Source of the DNA: Gammaproteobacteria bacterium
GTDB taxonomy: Bacteria > Pseudomonadota > Gammaproteobacteria > Pseudomonadales > Pseudohongiellaceae
Length of the DNA: 64,000 nt
NCBI GenBank assembly: GCA_041395725.1
Contig: JAWKZW010000001.1
Location: 2,170,001-2,234,000 of the forward strand
Reading direction: 5' to 3'
Shown here: in pieces, positions 45,653-55,572 of the stretch
How positions within the stretch are numbered: position 1 is the first letter of the stretch
Layout: the number at the start of each line of letters is the position of its first letter
Position numbers and translations under genes: made by a program
The notes under the pieces: model-generated
What the model was told of the DNA's origin: nothing
Databases searched by the model: none
The model's input: the letters and a program-made list of their open reading frames with translations, nothing else

Positions 45653-45670
45653 GTGTCGGGCACAGGCTGC

Positions 45671-47263
45671 TCAGCGGTACTCTATACCCTCCGCATCCAG
45701 TACTTTCATGGCTGGGGCCAGGTGTTTCTCATATTTTTTCCAGCGCGCGATAGCGGAATTGTAAAGTGGCTGTCTGACCTGCGGGGCGCTGGCGGTGGCA
45801 ACGGCACCGCCCTGCTGGTGAAAGGCCAGGCAGTCCGGCTCCCATCCCAGCCCGAGAAACTGCAGAGTCGAGCGAATCGACGGTTCCGGATCGGTGACCA
45901 GCTCCTCGTAGTAAAGCTGCGTAAAGCGCTCTGGATACAAGGCCTGCCAGAATTCCATCAGGCGATGGAACGCCCCATAGAAGCGCGCCGTGTCCGCCAG
46001 GTCATAGTGGTAATTGTAGTAAGAAAAATTAAGAGCGAACAGCTGTCGGTAATTACTGAGGCAGGTATCCAGGGCGTTGCGTCTAAGACAGATGATTTTT
46101 GCCCGGGGCAGTGCTGCCAGGATAAATCCCACGCACAGAAAATTCAGTGGCAGCTTGTCGATAAACTGTTGCCCGGCAGGAATCCGGTCTGCCAGTGCCC
46201 TGGCGTAGTGGCTGCCGATCTCGCTCATATTTCTGTCGGCCGCGGCTCTTACAGTTTCCGGGTCCAGCACCAGAGGCGAGCGGGTTCCCGCCACTCGCTT
46301 CACCGCGTGGGGAAATTCCTGCAGTTCGCCCAGCGAGACTGCCTGTGAGTGGGAGCTGACAATCCGTTCCAGTAAAGTCGTGCCGGAGCGGGGCATGCCG
46401 ATAATGAACAGAGGACGACCGTCCAGCACGTCACTTGCGGCGGGCTCAGGCGGCGAGGCAGCAAAGGTTTCCCGGATAGCCTTGAACAGGGCAAGGTCCG
46501 TTTCCACCGAGTACTGGATTTCAGTCCGTCGTTGTTGCTTTGCGTTCTTCAGGTAGGTAAAGGCTGTGTCAAAGTCACCCAGCTTCTCATAGGCCCGGGA
46601 GATGGCATGGGACAGGTACAGGCGGTCCGAGCTGCCTGAGCAGCGCTCATGCAGGGCCAGCAAATGTTCCAGGCGGCCCGGTTCGGGCTGGTTTTTTTCC
46701 AGCTCCGACCAGGCCCAGTGGGCGCGACTGAAATCCGGCTTGTGCGCAATCGCCGCGCTGTAAGCGGCGCGGGCGGCGTCCTCGTGGCCGAGGAACTGCT
46801 CGGCAGATCCCAAGTTGAACAGAAACTGCGGATTGTCCGGTTCTCTGCTGACTGCCTGTTTGAGCAGGTCACAGGCTTTTTCGAATTCCCCCAGGCGCGT
46901 ATAAATCACGCCCAGGGTATCCAGCACCAGCGCGCGCTCCGGACCCGTTCTGGTCGCCCGGTCAGCGCAGGCCTTGGTCTGGGAGTAATTATTCAGCAGG
47001 CTGTGGAGCTTGGCTTTCTGGGTCAGGTACTCCACGTGTGTCGGTGTGATTTCCAGGGCGCGCTCGACAAACTGCAGGGCGTGGCCGGGCTGTCTGCCCG
47101 CTTCGGCGACCAGGCTCATGAAAAACCAGGCGTCGGCCTGCTTCCTGTCCAGGCTCAGTATCTGCTTGCTGAGCCGTTGCAGGCCGGGGTAGTCGCCGCT
47201 GTTCAGAGCCCGGGTGGCCCGCTTCAGCAATTGGTCGATCTGTCTTTGTTCCACGCCCTGCAA
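45671..47263 (-). CDS. tetratricopeptide-repeat sulfotransferase family protein
   Basis: A 530-residue protein. Residues 1 to about 260 are TPRs (ALEITPTHVEYLTQKAKLH, LDTLGVIYTRLGEFEKACD, QFLFNLGSAEQFLGHEDAA). The C-terminal half is a sulfotransferase with the PAPS-binding loop FIIGMPRSGTTLLERIV and the 3'-phosphate motif region AKIICLRRNALDTCLSNY. Proteins of this type are frequent in marine gammaproteobacteria and sphingomonads beside TonB receptors, and one follows here. Substrate unknown; it may be a tyrosine or glycan sulfation enzyme. Confidence 0.9.
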   Translation of the reverse strand: MQGVEQRQIDQLLKRATRALNSGDYPGLQRLSKQILSLDRKQADAWFFMSLVAEAGRQPGHALQFVERALEITPTHVEYLTQKAKLHSLLNNYSQTKACADRATRTGPERALVLDTLGVIYTRLGEFEKACDLLKQAVSREPDNPQFLFNLGSAEQFLGHEDAARAAYSAAIAHKPDFSRAHWAWSELEKNQPEPGRLEHLLALHERCSGSSDRLYLSHAISRAYEKLGDFDTAFTYLKNAKQQRRTEIQYSVETDLALFKAIRETFAASPPEPAASDVLDGRPLFIIGMPRSGTTLLERIVSSHSQAVSLGELQEFPHAVKRVAGTRSPLVLDPETVRAAADRNMSEIGSHYARALADRIPAGQQFIDKLPLNFLCVGFILAALPRAKIICLRRNALDTCLSNYRQLFALNFSYYNYHYDLADTARFYGAFHRLMEFWQALYPERFTQLYYEELVTDPEPSIRSTLQFLGLGWEPDCLAFHQQGGAVATASAPQVRQPLYNSAIARWKKYEKHLAPAMKVLDAEGIEYR

Positions 47264-47338
47264 GTTACCTGAATCAGGCTACGTTACTCAATAGCGGCAA
47301 TGAAAGAGGGAGGAGAAGAGGGTGCGAAAAGAGAGGGC

Positions 47339-47369
47339 AAAAAAAAGGAGACACCGACGGGTGCCTCCT
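47339..47369 (-). terminator. rho-independent terminator of the TonB receptor gene
   Basis: Read on the minus strand, AGGAGGCACCC and GGTGTCTCCT form a hairpin followed by T8 (A47339-47346 on the plus strand). It begins about 30 bp past the receptor stop codon at 47398. Confidence 0.85.
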
Positions 47370-47397
47370 CCTGTCCTGTTATCCGACTTCCGTGAAA

Positions 47398-49905
47398 TCA
47401 GAAGTCGTAGTTGACGCGAAAACCAAAAGTCCTCGGGGTGCCCACAAACTGTCCGTAACGGCGCAAGGTGGCACCTTCTATGTTGCGACCGGGACCTGAG
47501 CGTTCATCAGCCAGGAAGCGGCGGGTCTCACGTGTTCCTGTGATGTAATACTCGTCCCACAGGTTGTCTACATAAGCCTGCAGTGTCCAGGCGTCCTTTC
47601 GCAGGGTGGCTGACAGATGATGTACGTCATAGCCGGGAATGGACTCACCGCCAAAGTCGCCCGGTTCGTCATCGAAAAACGCGTCAACCAGCGGGTCTTC
47701 ATCGCCACCGACGATATTGTAGACATCACTGGAAAAAACCAGGCCATAGTTGACTGTCATGTCCCAGCCATCCAGCACCTGCGTGTCGTAGTTGATGTTA
47801 AAGGAACCCTGGTGCTCAGCGTGTCCAGGCAGCCGGGCGCCGGACAGGGCGTCATAAAACCCCACCAGTTCAGCTGCCCGCTCGGTCAGTTCGGCACGGG
47901 TATAGGCGTAAGTCATCGAGGCTGACCAGTTGGAATCGATGATCCACTGACCCTGAAACTCAAAACCTTTGCTTTCGGCGCCGCTGCCGTTACCGAGGAT
48001 AGGCAGGTTACCAAACTGCGTGGTGGTGGCCACCTGCAGATCCTCCCAGTCGATCAGGTAGATGGCCGCGCTGGCAGAGATATTGTCGGTGATCAGTCCC
48101 TTGTACCCTATTTCATAGTTGTCGATGGTATCCGGGTCGATAAATATCTCGCTGGGCAGGGCGCACAGTTCCTGCTGACCGCTGTTGATCTGCTCTGTCG
48201 TACATTCTGGAACGGCATTCAGACCGCCATTGCGGTAGCCTTGTGAATAGGTGACGTAGAAAAGGTCATCCAGGGTGGCATTCCAGGCCAGGTTGAACTT
48301 GAACAGCTCGCCGTCGTCGGTGCCCTGGTTGGCGCCTATGTCAACACATTGGGGGTTACCGCCGAACACCTGGTCCGCAAAAGGCAGTAAACCGCCAGCT
48401 GCGTTGACGCTGCAGAAATCCTCGGGCGCCCCACCGTAGATGGTGGCATCCTGAGGCAGGCCGAAACCGCCCAGCACGTCGGTCTCAAACTCATAGTCGC
48501 GATAGCCGATTGTGGCTGTGAAGTCATCGGTTATCGCATAGGAAATTTCCCCATAGAAGGCTGTCTCCTCGATATTCTGGTCGAATACCTCCACGTATTC
48601 GAGATCGTCGGAACGGGGCCCGAAGGTACCGAAATTGTCGAACGCCCAGGCCGCGAAACCAGGCGTAAACTCGGCGCCGGCAGATTTGCGCTCGGCATCA
48701 TCGTTGAAATAGCCTACTACCCAGGAAACCGGCCCATCGTAAGTGGATACCAGGCGGATCTCTGTGGTCTGTGCTTCCTGGTCTACGACGTCACGGGTGA
48801 ACGACGAGAAGGAGGGGAAAAATTCATACCCGAATTCAAAATCCAGCAGCAGGTCGGTCTGGTCACGTTGTCCATCCTCGTCATACTCAGCGTCGCCATA
48901 CACCAGAGTCGCCTCGGCAAATCCCAGGTCGACCCTGGCGTCGAAGCTGATGAGTTGATTAGTAAACTCAATAGGCTCTTCATAGCGCAACCCCGATTCA
49001 TACCTGCCGGTATTGTAGGCAAGCCGGTGGGAGAGTTGCCGGCCTCCGGACTCGGTTTCCTGTTCGTAGTACCACAGATTGGCATCTAACCAGTCAGTGG
49101 GTGTCCAATGCAGGTTAACCCGCAGGGAATCGGTCTCTTCGAAGTTGGCGTCTTCCACTCGTCTCAGGTTGGCCGCCACATCGGCGGGATCCGAAAGGTC
49201 AGGATTGGGATTCGATACGCCGGGCTCCCGGATCACGTTATCGTAATCGACAAATCCCGGATCATCGCGTCGGTCAGCGTTGATCCGTACGGCCAGGACA
49301 TCCTCGATCAGCGGCACATTGAAGGTAACGCCGTAATCAAAACCGAAATCGTCGGCCTCTGAATTCAGATAGGAGTTACCCCGTACACCCACGGTAAACC
49401 CGTCTGCTGTGCTGGCGACCCGCGGAATATAGCGGATCGCTCCCCCCATGGTGCCCTGGCCATAGAGCGTACCCTGGGGGCCGATCAGCACTTCCACCCG
49501 CTCCAGGTCCACGGGATTGACATCCACTGCCAGAGGCAGGTCGCCGAAATAAGTGGCCACGGTGCTGGAGTCGAAACCAGGGCCGAGCTGAGTGGTATTC
49601 AGGCCCCGCACCAGAATATCCGGCGTCGGATTGCGCGGTCCGCGGTCAACGACGGTCAGGCCGGGCACGTAGTAGGCAATCTTGCCGATCCCGTCGAGTC
49701 GCAGATCCTCGATCTGCTCACCGCCCACCGCGGAAATATTCAAGGGAATTTCCTGCACGTTGGCTTCCCGTCGGGAAGCGGTCACGATGATGGTTTCGAA
49801 CAGACCATCCTGTGCGAGGGTCTGCTGTGTCATCAGACTGATTACCGGAATCGAACTGTAGGAGATGGCTCTGGCCAGACGGGTTTTTCTGAATTGTTTA
49901 GGCAT
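47398..49905 (-). CDS. TonB-dependent outer membrane receptor
   Basis: An 835-residue beta-barrel receptor. It has a signal peptide (SSIPVISLMTQQTLAQ), a TonB-box-like ETIIVTASR, and a plug domain (EIPLNISAVGGEQIEDL, ILVRGLN, RVEVLIGPQGTLYGQGTMGGAI). The barrel ends in FRVNYDF with the terminal Phe required for Bam assembly. Start ATG 49905 is preceded by GAGGGGAAC. It lies upstream of the TPR-sulfotransferase gene on the same strand, with a terminator between. The ligand cannot be read from sequence. Confidence 0.92.
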   Translation of the reverse strand: MPKQFRKTRLARAISYSSIPVISLMTQQTLAQDGLFETIIVTASRREANVQEIPLNISAVGGEQIEDLRLDGIGKIAYYVPGLTVVDRGPRNPTPDILVRGLNTTQLGPGFDSSTVATYFGDLPLAVDVNPVDLERVEVLIGPQGTLYGQGTMGGAIRYIPRVASTADGFTVGVRGNSYLNSEADDFGFDYGVTFNVPLIEDVLAVRINADRRDDPGFVDYDNVIREPGVSNPNPDLSDPADVAANLRRVEDANFEETDSLRVNLHWTPTDWLDANLWYYEQETESGGRQLSHRLAYNTGRYESGLRYEEPIEFTNQLISFDARVDLGFAEATLVYGDAEYDEDGQRDQTDLLLDFEFGYEFFPSFSSFTRDVVDQEAQTTEIRLVSTYDGPVSWVVGYFNDDAERKSAGAEFTPGFAAWAFDNFGTFGPRSDDLEYVEVFDQNIEETAFYGEISYAITDDFTATIGYRDYEFETDVLGGFGLPQDATIYGGAPEDFCSVNAAGGLLPFADQVFGGNPQCVDIGANQGTDDGELFKFNLAWNATLDDLFYVTYSQGYRNGGLNAVPECTTEQINSGQQELCALPSEIFIDPDTIDNYEIGYKGLITDNISASAAIYLIDWEDLQVATTTQFGNLPILGNGSGAESKGFEFQGQWIIDSNWSASMTYAYTRAELTERAAELVGFYDALSGARLPGHAEHQGSFNINYDTQVLDGWDMTVNYGLVFSSDVYNIVGGDEDPLVDAFFDDEPGDFGGESIPGYDVHHLSATLRKDAWTLQAYVDNLWDEYYITGTRETRRFLADERSGPGRNIEGATLRRYGQFVGTPRTFGFRVNYDF

Positions 49906-50440
49906 TCTGTTCCCCTCAGGTGCGTTAGTGTAGGCCGGGTTCAAGCGAAATCAGCTTGGGTGGTTATCCGATGCAGGCGGATTGTGGTCGATAGTTGTCA
50001 ACGTTGGCGTTCGGTCAGTTCCGGTTGAATTTGTTTTCTATCAGTTTCCAGTTTCCAGTTTCAACAGGGTTGTCGCGCCCCGGTGTTACCGGCGCCGGCT
50101 CTCTGCCTGTGTTACGCAATTCAGTAAATAAAACCTGACGGTTCAGTGTCCAGGCTGATACGGCCAGGTTCACAGTGCCTGAAGCTACGTAGGGAATTAA
50201 CTGAAGGCGGCCTGATTCTTCCTGAATCAAAACCGTCGCAGAGCAGCGACTAAATTTATAGTGTGACTGTTTAAATAGCAACCCGAATAGCACGCCAGGC
50301 AACCACTCGATTTTTGCCGGTTAACCTCATTATCTGCTGCTTGCAGTGATTCTTAAGTCTCCGGCGGCCGCCTCGGAAGGTTAGCACTAATGTGATATAA
50401 ACCCTTCTTGCCAACAGGAGGCGTTTTCGGGCTCACAATC
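49906..50440. other. divergent spacer between the TonB receptor and mpl
   Basis: This 535-bp region is AT-richer than its surroundings. The gap contains promoters for both divergent genes. I see a direct tandem CAGTTTC-type repeat at 50041-50065 but no operator I can name. A 95-codon minus-strand frame (50015-50302) has no recognisable features. CAGGAGGCG at 50415 is Shine-Dalgarno-like but is 17 bases from the mpl start. Confidence 0.4.
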
Positions 50441-51907
50441 ATGCATATTCATATACTCGGTATTTGTGGCACCTTCATGGGGAGCCTGGCGGTGCTTGCC
50501 AAGCAGCTTGGCCACCAGGTCAGTGGCAGTGACGCCAATGTCTATCCGCCCATGAGTACGCAACTGGAGTCCCAGGGTATTGAACTGAGGCAGGGATACC
50601 GGCCCGAATACCTGCAGCCGGCACCAGATCTGGTCGTTATCGGCAACGCCATGTCCCGGGGTAATCCTGCCGTCGAGTACGTGCTGGACAGCAATTTACC
50701 CTATTGTTCCGGGCCGGAATTTCTGGCCCGCTGGGTGCTCCGGGAGCGCTGGGTCCTGGGGGTTGCCGGTACGCACGGTAAGACCACCACCAGTTCTATG
50801 CTCGCCTGGATCCTCGAGTACGCCGGCCTGCAGCCCGGTTACCTGATCGGCGGGGTTGCCAGCAATTTTTCCAGCTCCGCCAGTCTGGGTCAGCCACCCT
50901 TCTTCGTGGTTGAAGCGGATGAATACGACACGGCCTTTTTCGACAAACGCTCCAAGTTTGTGCACTACGCACCGCGAACGGTAATTCTGAACAACCTGGA
51001 GTTTGATCACGGGGATATCTTTGAAGATCTGGACGCGATAAAGAGACAGTTTCATCACCTGGTAAGAACCGTGCCTTCCAATGGACTGATCTTGTTCTCA
51101 CGGGGGGAAACCCATATAGAAGAAGTGCTGCAGATGGGCTGCTGGACGCCGACCCAGCAAACAGGGCTGGATGTGCCGCTGTCTGAATGCGAGCTGCAGG
51201 CAGCACGGGACGGGACTTTCTGGAATGCCCGGCTGCTGGAGGCAGGAGGCAGCCATTTCGAAGTGGAGAAGTTCGTTATCAAACCTTCGGGTCTGACGGT
51301 GAGTAAGGCGCAGGTGAACTGGTCGCAGACCGGGCAGCACAACGTCAGGAACGGTCTGGCGGCCCTGGCCGCTGCCCACCATGCCGGTGTGGCACTGGAA
51401 ACCGGCTGTGAGGCGCTGTGCAGCTTCGCTGGGGTCAAACGGCGCATGGAGTTTCGCGGTGAAATAAACGGGGTCAGGGTTTATGACGATTTCGCCCATC
51501 ATCCCACCGCCATTGCTACCACGCTCCAGGGAATTGCCGCACGCCTGGATAAGGAGCGGGAAGCCGGCGGAACAGATACCCGCTTGATAGCGGTCATCGA
51601 GCCGCGTTCCAATACCATGCGTATGGGCGTACACCAGGATCAGCTGGTGCGGTGCGCCGAGGCTGCCGATCTAACGATCTGGAAACGTCCGGAAGGTAGT
51701 GGGCTGGATCTGGATGCCGTGGTGGCCGCCGGTCACGGTCAGGCGCGGGTAATCGATACTGTGCCGGGGATTGTGTCTTTTCTTGGGGATCAGGCGCGGG
51801 CCGGAGATCACGTGGTCATCATGAGTAACGGCGGCTTCGAAGGCATTCACCAGAAGCTGCTCGAAGCACTGGAAGTAACGGAAGCTACTGACGGTCACAG
51901 GAGTTGA
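50441..51907 (+). CDS. mpl: UDP-N-acetylmuramate:tripeptide ligase Mpl
   Basis: Murein-recycling ligase that joins the L-Ala-gamma-D-Glu-meso-DAP tripeptide to UDP-MurNAc. The 488-residue Mur ligase has MHIHILGICGTFMGSLA, a P-loop VAGTHGKTTTSSM, EADEYDTAFFDKRSKFVHY, NLEFDHGDIF and the substrate motif VYDDFAHHPTAI. ATG 50441 matches the family start. The LON-domain gene follows with a 2-bp gap and overlapping translation signals. Confidence 0.95.
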   Translation: MHIHILGICGTFMGSLAVLAKQLGHQVSGSDANVYPPMSTQLESQGIELRQGYRPEYLQPAPDLVVIGNAMSRGNPAVEYVLDSNLPYCSGPEFLARWVLRERWVLGVAGTHGKTTTSSMLAWILEYAGLQPGYLIGGVASNFSSSASLGQPPFFVVEADEYDTAFFDKRSKFVHYAPRTVILNNLEFDHGDIFEDLDAIKRQFHHLVRTVPSNGLILFSRGETHIEEVLQMGCWTPTQQTGLDVPLSECELQAARDGTFWNARLLEAGGSHFEVEKFVIKPSGLTVSKAQVNWSQTGQHNVRNGLAALAAAHHAGVALETGCEALCSFAGVKRRMEFRGEINGVRVYDDFAHHPTAIATTLQGIAARLDKEREAGGTDTRLIAVIEPRSNTMRMGVHQDQLVRCAEAADLTIWKRPEGSGLDLDAVVAAGHGQARVIDTVPGIVSFLGDQARAGDHVVIMSNGGFEGIHQKLLEALEVTEATDGHRS

Positions 51908-51909
51908 AC

Positions 51910-52521
51910 ATGGATGACTTACAGGAAATACCCCTGTTTCCCCTCCGCTCGGTGCTTTTCCCCGGCGGCAAGCTGTCGCTGCAGATATTTGAAAAGCGCT
52001 ACATAGACCTGGTGGCAAGTTCCCTCAGAACCGACAGCGGCTTCGGTATCACCCTGCTGAAGGACGGTGCTGCGGCAAAACAGCCGGGAAAGCCCCAGGC
52101 CATACACCTGGTAGGTACGCTGGCCCGTATCATCGACTGGGATCAGCTCGAGAACGGTCTGCTGGGGATTACTGTGGCGGGTGAAAAGAAGTTTGAGATC
52201 GAAAGCTACTGGCAGGACGAAAATGGCCTTTATATGGCTAAAGTGTCGTATGCGGGGAAAGAATCGACCAGAAAGGAGAAAATACCGGTCGGGGAGGAGT
52301 TGTCGGGGCTGACTGAGTTGTTGCAGGTACTGGAGCAGCATCCGCTGGTCAAGGAGATGGATTTGAAGATTGATTACCAGAACCTCTGGGACCTGGGCTG
52401 GCGTCTCAGCGAATTGATTCCCGTGGCGGCGGAGATCCGGCAGGAGCTGTTGGAGCTGGACGATCCCTGGGAGCGGATTCGGCTGGTGGAACGATCGATA
52501 CATCATCTGATAGGTGATTAA
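51910..52521 (+). CDS. LON peptidase substrate-binding domain protein
   Basis: A 203-residue protein: EIPLFPLRSVLFPGGKLSLQIFEKRYIDL is the start of an ATP-dependent Lon protease N-terminal (LAN) domain, and no protease part follows. Stand-alone LON domains are common and thought to bind protein substrates. AGGAG stands 6 bases upstream of ATG 51910, while a TTG at 51904 overlaps the mpl stop. It is operonic with mpl. Confidence 0.9.
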   Translation: MDDLQEIPLFPLRSVLFPGGKLSLQIFEKRYIDLVASSLRTDSGFGITLLKDGAAAKQPGKPQAIHLVGTLARIIDWDQLENGLLGITVAGEKKFEIESYWQDENGLYMAKVSYAGKESTRKEKIPVGEELSGLTELLQVLEQHPLVKEMDLKIDYQNLWDLGWRLSELIPVAAEIRQELLELDDPWERIRLVERSIHHLIGD

Positions 52522-52555
52522 AAGCGCCAGGTGAAACAGAAATAAAAAACCAGGC

Positions 52556-52819
52556 ATGGAAATAATGGAATACGGAAACTGGACAGATCCTGCTTCCTGG
52601 ACCACCGAGCAGTGGCTGGCGGTGTGCATCTTTGGCTTTATCGTGCTGGCGATCCTGGTAATGATTCACCGGCTGCTGACCCTACTTAACATCAGTCGCA
52701 GGCCAGCCTATCGGCCGAATCTCCGCCCCCTGCGGCGGCATCACTATTCCAGTGGCGCGCCGGTTCAAAAGGAAAATCAGACAGAGAGTCAGAAGGAGAA
52801 TGGCGATGACCGGGATTGA
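52556..52819 (+). CDS. small single-pass membrane protein of unknown function
   Basis: An 87-residue protein: an acidic and aromatic head (EYGNWTDPASWTTEQWL), one membrane helix (LAVCIFGFIVLAILVMIHRLL) and a polar tail rich in Arg, Gln and Asp. ATG 52556 or 52565 could start it. Its 3' end overlaps the protease gene at 52806, as in a translationally coupled pair. I do not recognise a family; it could anchor or assist the protease (speculation). Confidence 0.55.
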   Translation: MEIMEYGNWTDPASWTTEQWLAVCIFGFIVLAILVMIHRLLTLLNISRRPAYRPNLRPLRRHHYSSGAPVQKENQTESQKENGDDRD

Positions 52820-53651
52820 CCTGCCCCGGCTGGTTCGACTGATCGCTATCGGTCTGCTGTGTCTGGGGGGATTGACCGTTATTGTGCCCTCAGAGGCGAT
52901 TATTATCCGCCATGATAAGAACTATGCCAGCTATCGTGCCCGGGAGAGTGATTTTCCCGCCATCTTCTACCTGGAGCGGCAGGGCCCGCGTAAGGTTTGT
53001 GTAGCCACCCTGATTGATCCGCGCTGGGCGATTACAGCGGCGCACTGTGCCACCGAGACGGGCCTGTATGAAGCCCTCGAGTCCGGAGCCGGGTTTGCCG
53101 TCAGCATAGCCGGCCGGCAGCAGTTGATCGACCGACTGGTTATACACCCGCAATACCAGCCTGGTCGGCCAACGGAAGTGGATCTGGCCCTGTTAAGGTT
53201 TGAACAATCGCTGGACCTGCCGTCTCCGGTAAGTCTGAACGTTGATAGCGAAGAATCCGGCCAGGTTGTAAGACTGCTGGGCTGGGGTTTCTTCGGGCTC
53301 GGCACATCCGGTCGCCAGTACGATGACGGGCAGTTCAGGCTGGCGAATAATCGGGTGGAATTGGCCGGGCAGCGCCTGCGGATTCGCTTTGACGACCCCC
53401 GCGAACTGGATTCCAGTGCCCTGGACCTGGAGGGAATGCCTGGACTCGGCGACAGTGGTGGGCCGGCGCTGTTGCTGGAGGGGGATCGCTGGATACTGGC
53501 CGGTGTCGCGGTAGGGGAAATCATGGATGAGAATTTCAGCGAGGAGACCCAGGGCAGCTACGGCGCCGTGGCGGTCTATGAGCGGGTCTCAAGACATCTG
53601 GAGTGGATCAGGCGTACAATTTCCCCACTCCACGCATCGCCCGGTGAGTGA
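52806..53651 (+). CDS. trypsin-like serine protease (S1 family)
   Basis: A 281-residue exported protease. The signal segment is LVRLIAIGLLCLGGLTVIV. The triad is H80 in WAITAAHC, D126 in VDLALLRF and S217 in GDSGGPALL. I chose ATG 52806, which has AAGGAG 7 bases before; ATG 52800 is too close to that site. It is on the same strand as mpl, the LON gene and the small membrane gene. An extracytoplasmic role is likely and the substrate is unknown. Confidence 0.88.
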   Translation: MTGIDLPRLVRLIAIGLLCLGGLTVIVPSEAIIIRHDKNYASYRARESDFPAIFYLERQGPRKVCVATLIDPRWAITAAHCATETGLYEALESGAGFAVSIAGRQQLIDRLVIHPQYQPGRPTEVDLALLRFEQSLDLPSPVSLNVDSEESGQVVRLLGWGFFGLGTSGRQYDDGQFRLANNRVELAGQRLRIRFDDPRELDSSALDLEGMPGLGDSGGPALLLEGDRWILAGVAVGEIMDENFSEETQGSYGAVAVYERVSRHLEWIRRTISPLHASPGE

Positions 53652-53724
53652 AACTCACCATCGAACAGCCCGGCGGGTAAAGTCGGGAATACGCTTATTA
53701 CGCTTATAGAGCCGAGGCAAGAGC

Positions 53725-54486
53725 ATGAAGAAATTACTTATAGCATTGGTTATCCTGGTGGTTGTCGGTGTCGGCGTGGTTTTTTATGCCTTCGATTCAA
53801 TTCTTAAAGGCGGTATCGAGACGGCAGGCTCCCGTGTGCTGCAGACCGATGTCACGGTCAGCTCAGTCGGCATTTCGCCGCTGAGCGGCAGTGGTGCGAT
53901 CCGGGCGCTTAGAATCGGCAACCCGGAGGGTTTTAATGAGCCCTATGCCATGGAGTTGGGCGGTCTCGATGTGGGCGTTGAAGTAGGGTCGGTGTTTTCC
54001 GACTTGGTCGTCATCGATCACATCATTATCGACAATCCGATAATCACCTATGAGACACGCATTACCACCGACAACATTCGCACCCTGCTGGCCACCCTGG
54101 GTGGCGGTGGGGGCGGTCAGGCCGGCGATGCCGGGGCCGACGGTGGCAAAAAGGTCATCATTCGCGACTTCCAGATGCTCGGCCCCCAGGTCCATGTCAG
54201 CTCGACAATCGGCTCGGCTGAAGTTTCCATCCCGGACCTGCGCCTGCAGAATATCGGCCAGGAAAATGCTGCCGTAACCGTTGCCGAGGCAGGCCGGCAG
54301 ATTTTCGCCGCCCTCAATCAGCAACTGCTCGACGCTGACCTGCCTAACGTGGAGATGTTGCGCGAGCGGGTCGACCAGGAAGTCGAGCAGCTTCGGGAAC
54401 GGGCGGGTCAGCAGGTTGAAGAGCTGGAGCAGCAGGTCGAAGACCAGGTGGAAGACCTCCGCGAGCGGGCCCGCAGCCTGTTCTAG
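53725..54486 (+). CDS. AsmA-like periplasmic protein with C-terminal coiled coil
   Basis: A 253-residue protein anchored by an N-terminal helix (KKLLIALVILVVVGVGVVFYAF). The body has the AsmA/YhdP-like beta pattern: SVGISPLSGSGAIRALRIGNPEGF, MELGGLDVGVEV, VIDHIIIDNPIITYE. A Gly-rich break (around 130) and a final Glu/Gln/Arg coiled coil (VDQEVEQLRERAGQQVEELEQQVE, partly cited) follow. AsmA proteins assist outer-membrane lipid or assembly homeostasis. It is much shorter than full AsmA. Confidence 0.7.
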   Translation: MKKLLIALVILVVVGVGVVFYAFDSILKGGIETAGSRVLQTDVTVSSVGISPLSGSGAIRALRIGNPEGFNEPYAMELGGLDVGVEVGSVFSDLVVIDHIIIDNPIITYETRITTDNIRTLLATLGGGGGGQAGDAGADGGKKVIIRDFQMLGPQVHVSSTIGSAEVSIPDLRLQNIGQENAAVTVAEAGRQIFAALNQQLLDADLPNVEMLRERVDQEVEQLRERAGQQVEELEQQVEDQVEDLRERARSLF

Positions 54487-54593
54487 TGTACCCCGCCACG
54501 CAGGCTGCACTATTCAGTGTGCCGGAAAGCGCTAAGCTGCAACCCGAAGCGCCGGAGGCAAAAATGACCTCCAGCAGCTGGTGTGAACTGGCT

Positions 54594-55415
54594 CTAGTCT
54601 GCCGTGCAGGTGTCCTCGGGACTTGGAAACAGCCGGTTGGTTTTTCCGGTCAGCCGGTAGGCCAGCAGGCCGACCCATTCATGCAGGGCGCTATCCAGTT
54701 GGCCCAGATGGTTGAGCAGGCTGAAGTCAATGGAGAACAGCCTGCCCTCCAGGGTCCGGTAATCCACCGGATAGGCTTGCAGTTTCCAGCCCTGTCGGCA
54801 AAAGGCGCCCATGGCCCTGGGCAGGTGAAAGGCCGAGGTGACCAGTAACCAGTTCTGGTCCGGTTCCGGTTCGACCAGCGCCCGGGTGTTCAGCGCATTT
54901 TCATAGCTGTTGCGGGATTCCCGTTCAAACACGACGCGCTCGTTGTCTATCCCCAGTTGCCGGAACAGGTCACGGGCCAGATCTGCCTCCCTGAGTTCCT
55001 GGAAAGCAGGGTTGCCACTGCCACCTGTGAACACCAGTTGGGCCTGGGGATAGCGCTGAGCCAGATCCTGGAAGGCCAGCACCCGTTCACCACTGCTTGT
55101 CAGATGAATCTGCTGGCGGTTTTCAGAAGCCAGCAGGGAAAAACTGCCGCCCAGCAGGACGATCCCGTCCGGGGCAGCCAGGGGCTGCCGAATGGGGGGG
55201 AAGCGCTGTTCAAGAGGGTACAGCAGCCAGGTGCCGATTGGCAGATAAGCGATAACCAGCGTGGAGAGGGCGGTCAGCGTAAGCAGGCGCTGCCCCGCGG
55301 TTTTCCATCGTGACAGGGTCAGCAGCCAGGAGGCCAGCAGCAGCCAGACCAGCAGACTGCCGGGGGAAATAACCAGCCAGACCAGCTTGGATGTCCAGAA
55401 AAACAAAGTGTCCAC
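54594..55415 (-). CDS. YdcF/ElyC-family (DUF218) protein
   Basis: A 273-residue protein with two N-terminal membrane helices (LVWLLLASWLLTL, LLTLTALSTLVIAYLPIG) and a DUF218 domain: GIVLLGGSF, LVFTGGSG, VVFERESRNSYENALNTRAL and LVTSAFHLPRAMGAF. E. coli ElyC of this family affects envelope integrity at low temperature. Convergent with the AsmA-like gene and divergent from the peroxiredoxin gene. Confidence 0.88.
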   Translation of the reverse strand: MDTLFFWTSKLVWLVISPGSLLVWLLLASWLLTLSRWKTAGQRLLTLTALSTLVIAYLPIGTWLLYPLEQRFPPIRQPLAAPDGIVLLGGSFSLLASENRQQIHLTSSGERVLAFQDLAQRYPQAQLVFTGGSGNPAFQELREADLARDLFRQLGIDNERVVFERESRNSYENALNTRALVEPEPDQNWLLVTSAFHLPRAMGAFCRQGWKLQAYPVDYRTLEGRLFSIDFSLLNHLGQLDSALHEWVGLLAYRLTGKTNRLFPSPEDTCTAD

Positions 55416-55572
55416 TATGGCGCCGAAGCTCCGCTCGAATGGCAGCGCCTAGGTTATACGTCTGCCCTGACAAGGTAAAGTTTGTTAACATGGCACGCTC
55501 GCAAGAAGATGTATTTCCCGCTGGCACCTGCAGGCCGGGGCGGGCTTAAACTAACCGTTAGGAGTGATTAAG

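Noticed and set aside
50015..50302. A 95-codon minus-strand frame in the TonB receptor-mpl spacer
   Set aside because: No motif, and it occupies a divergent promoter region.
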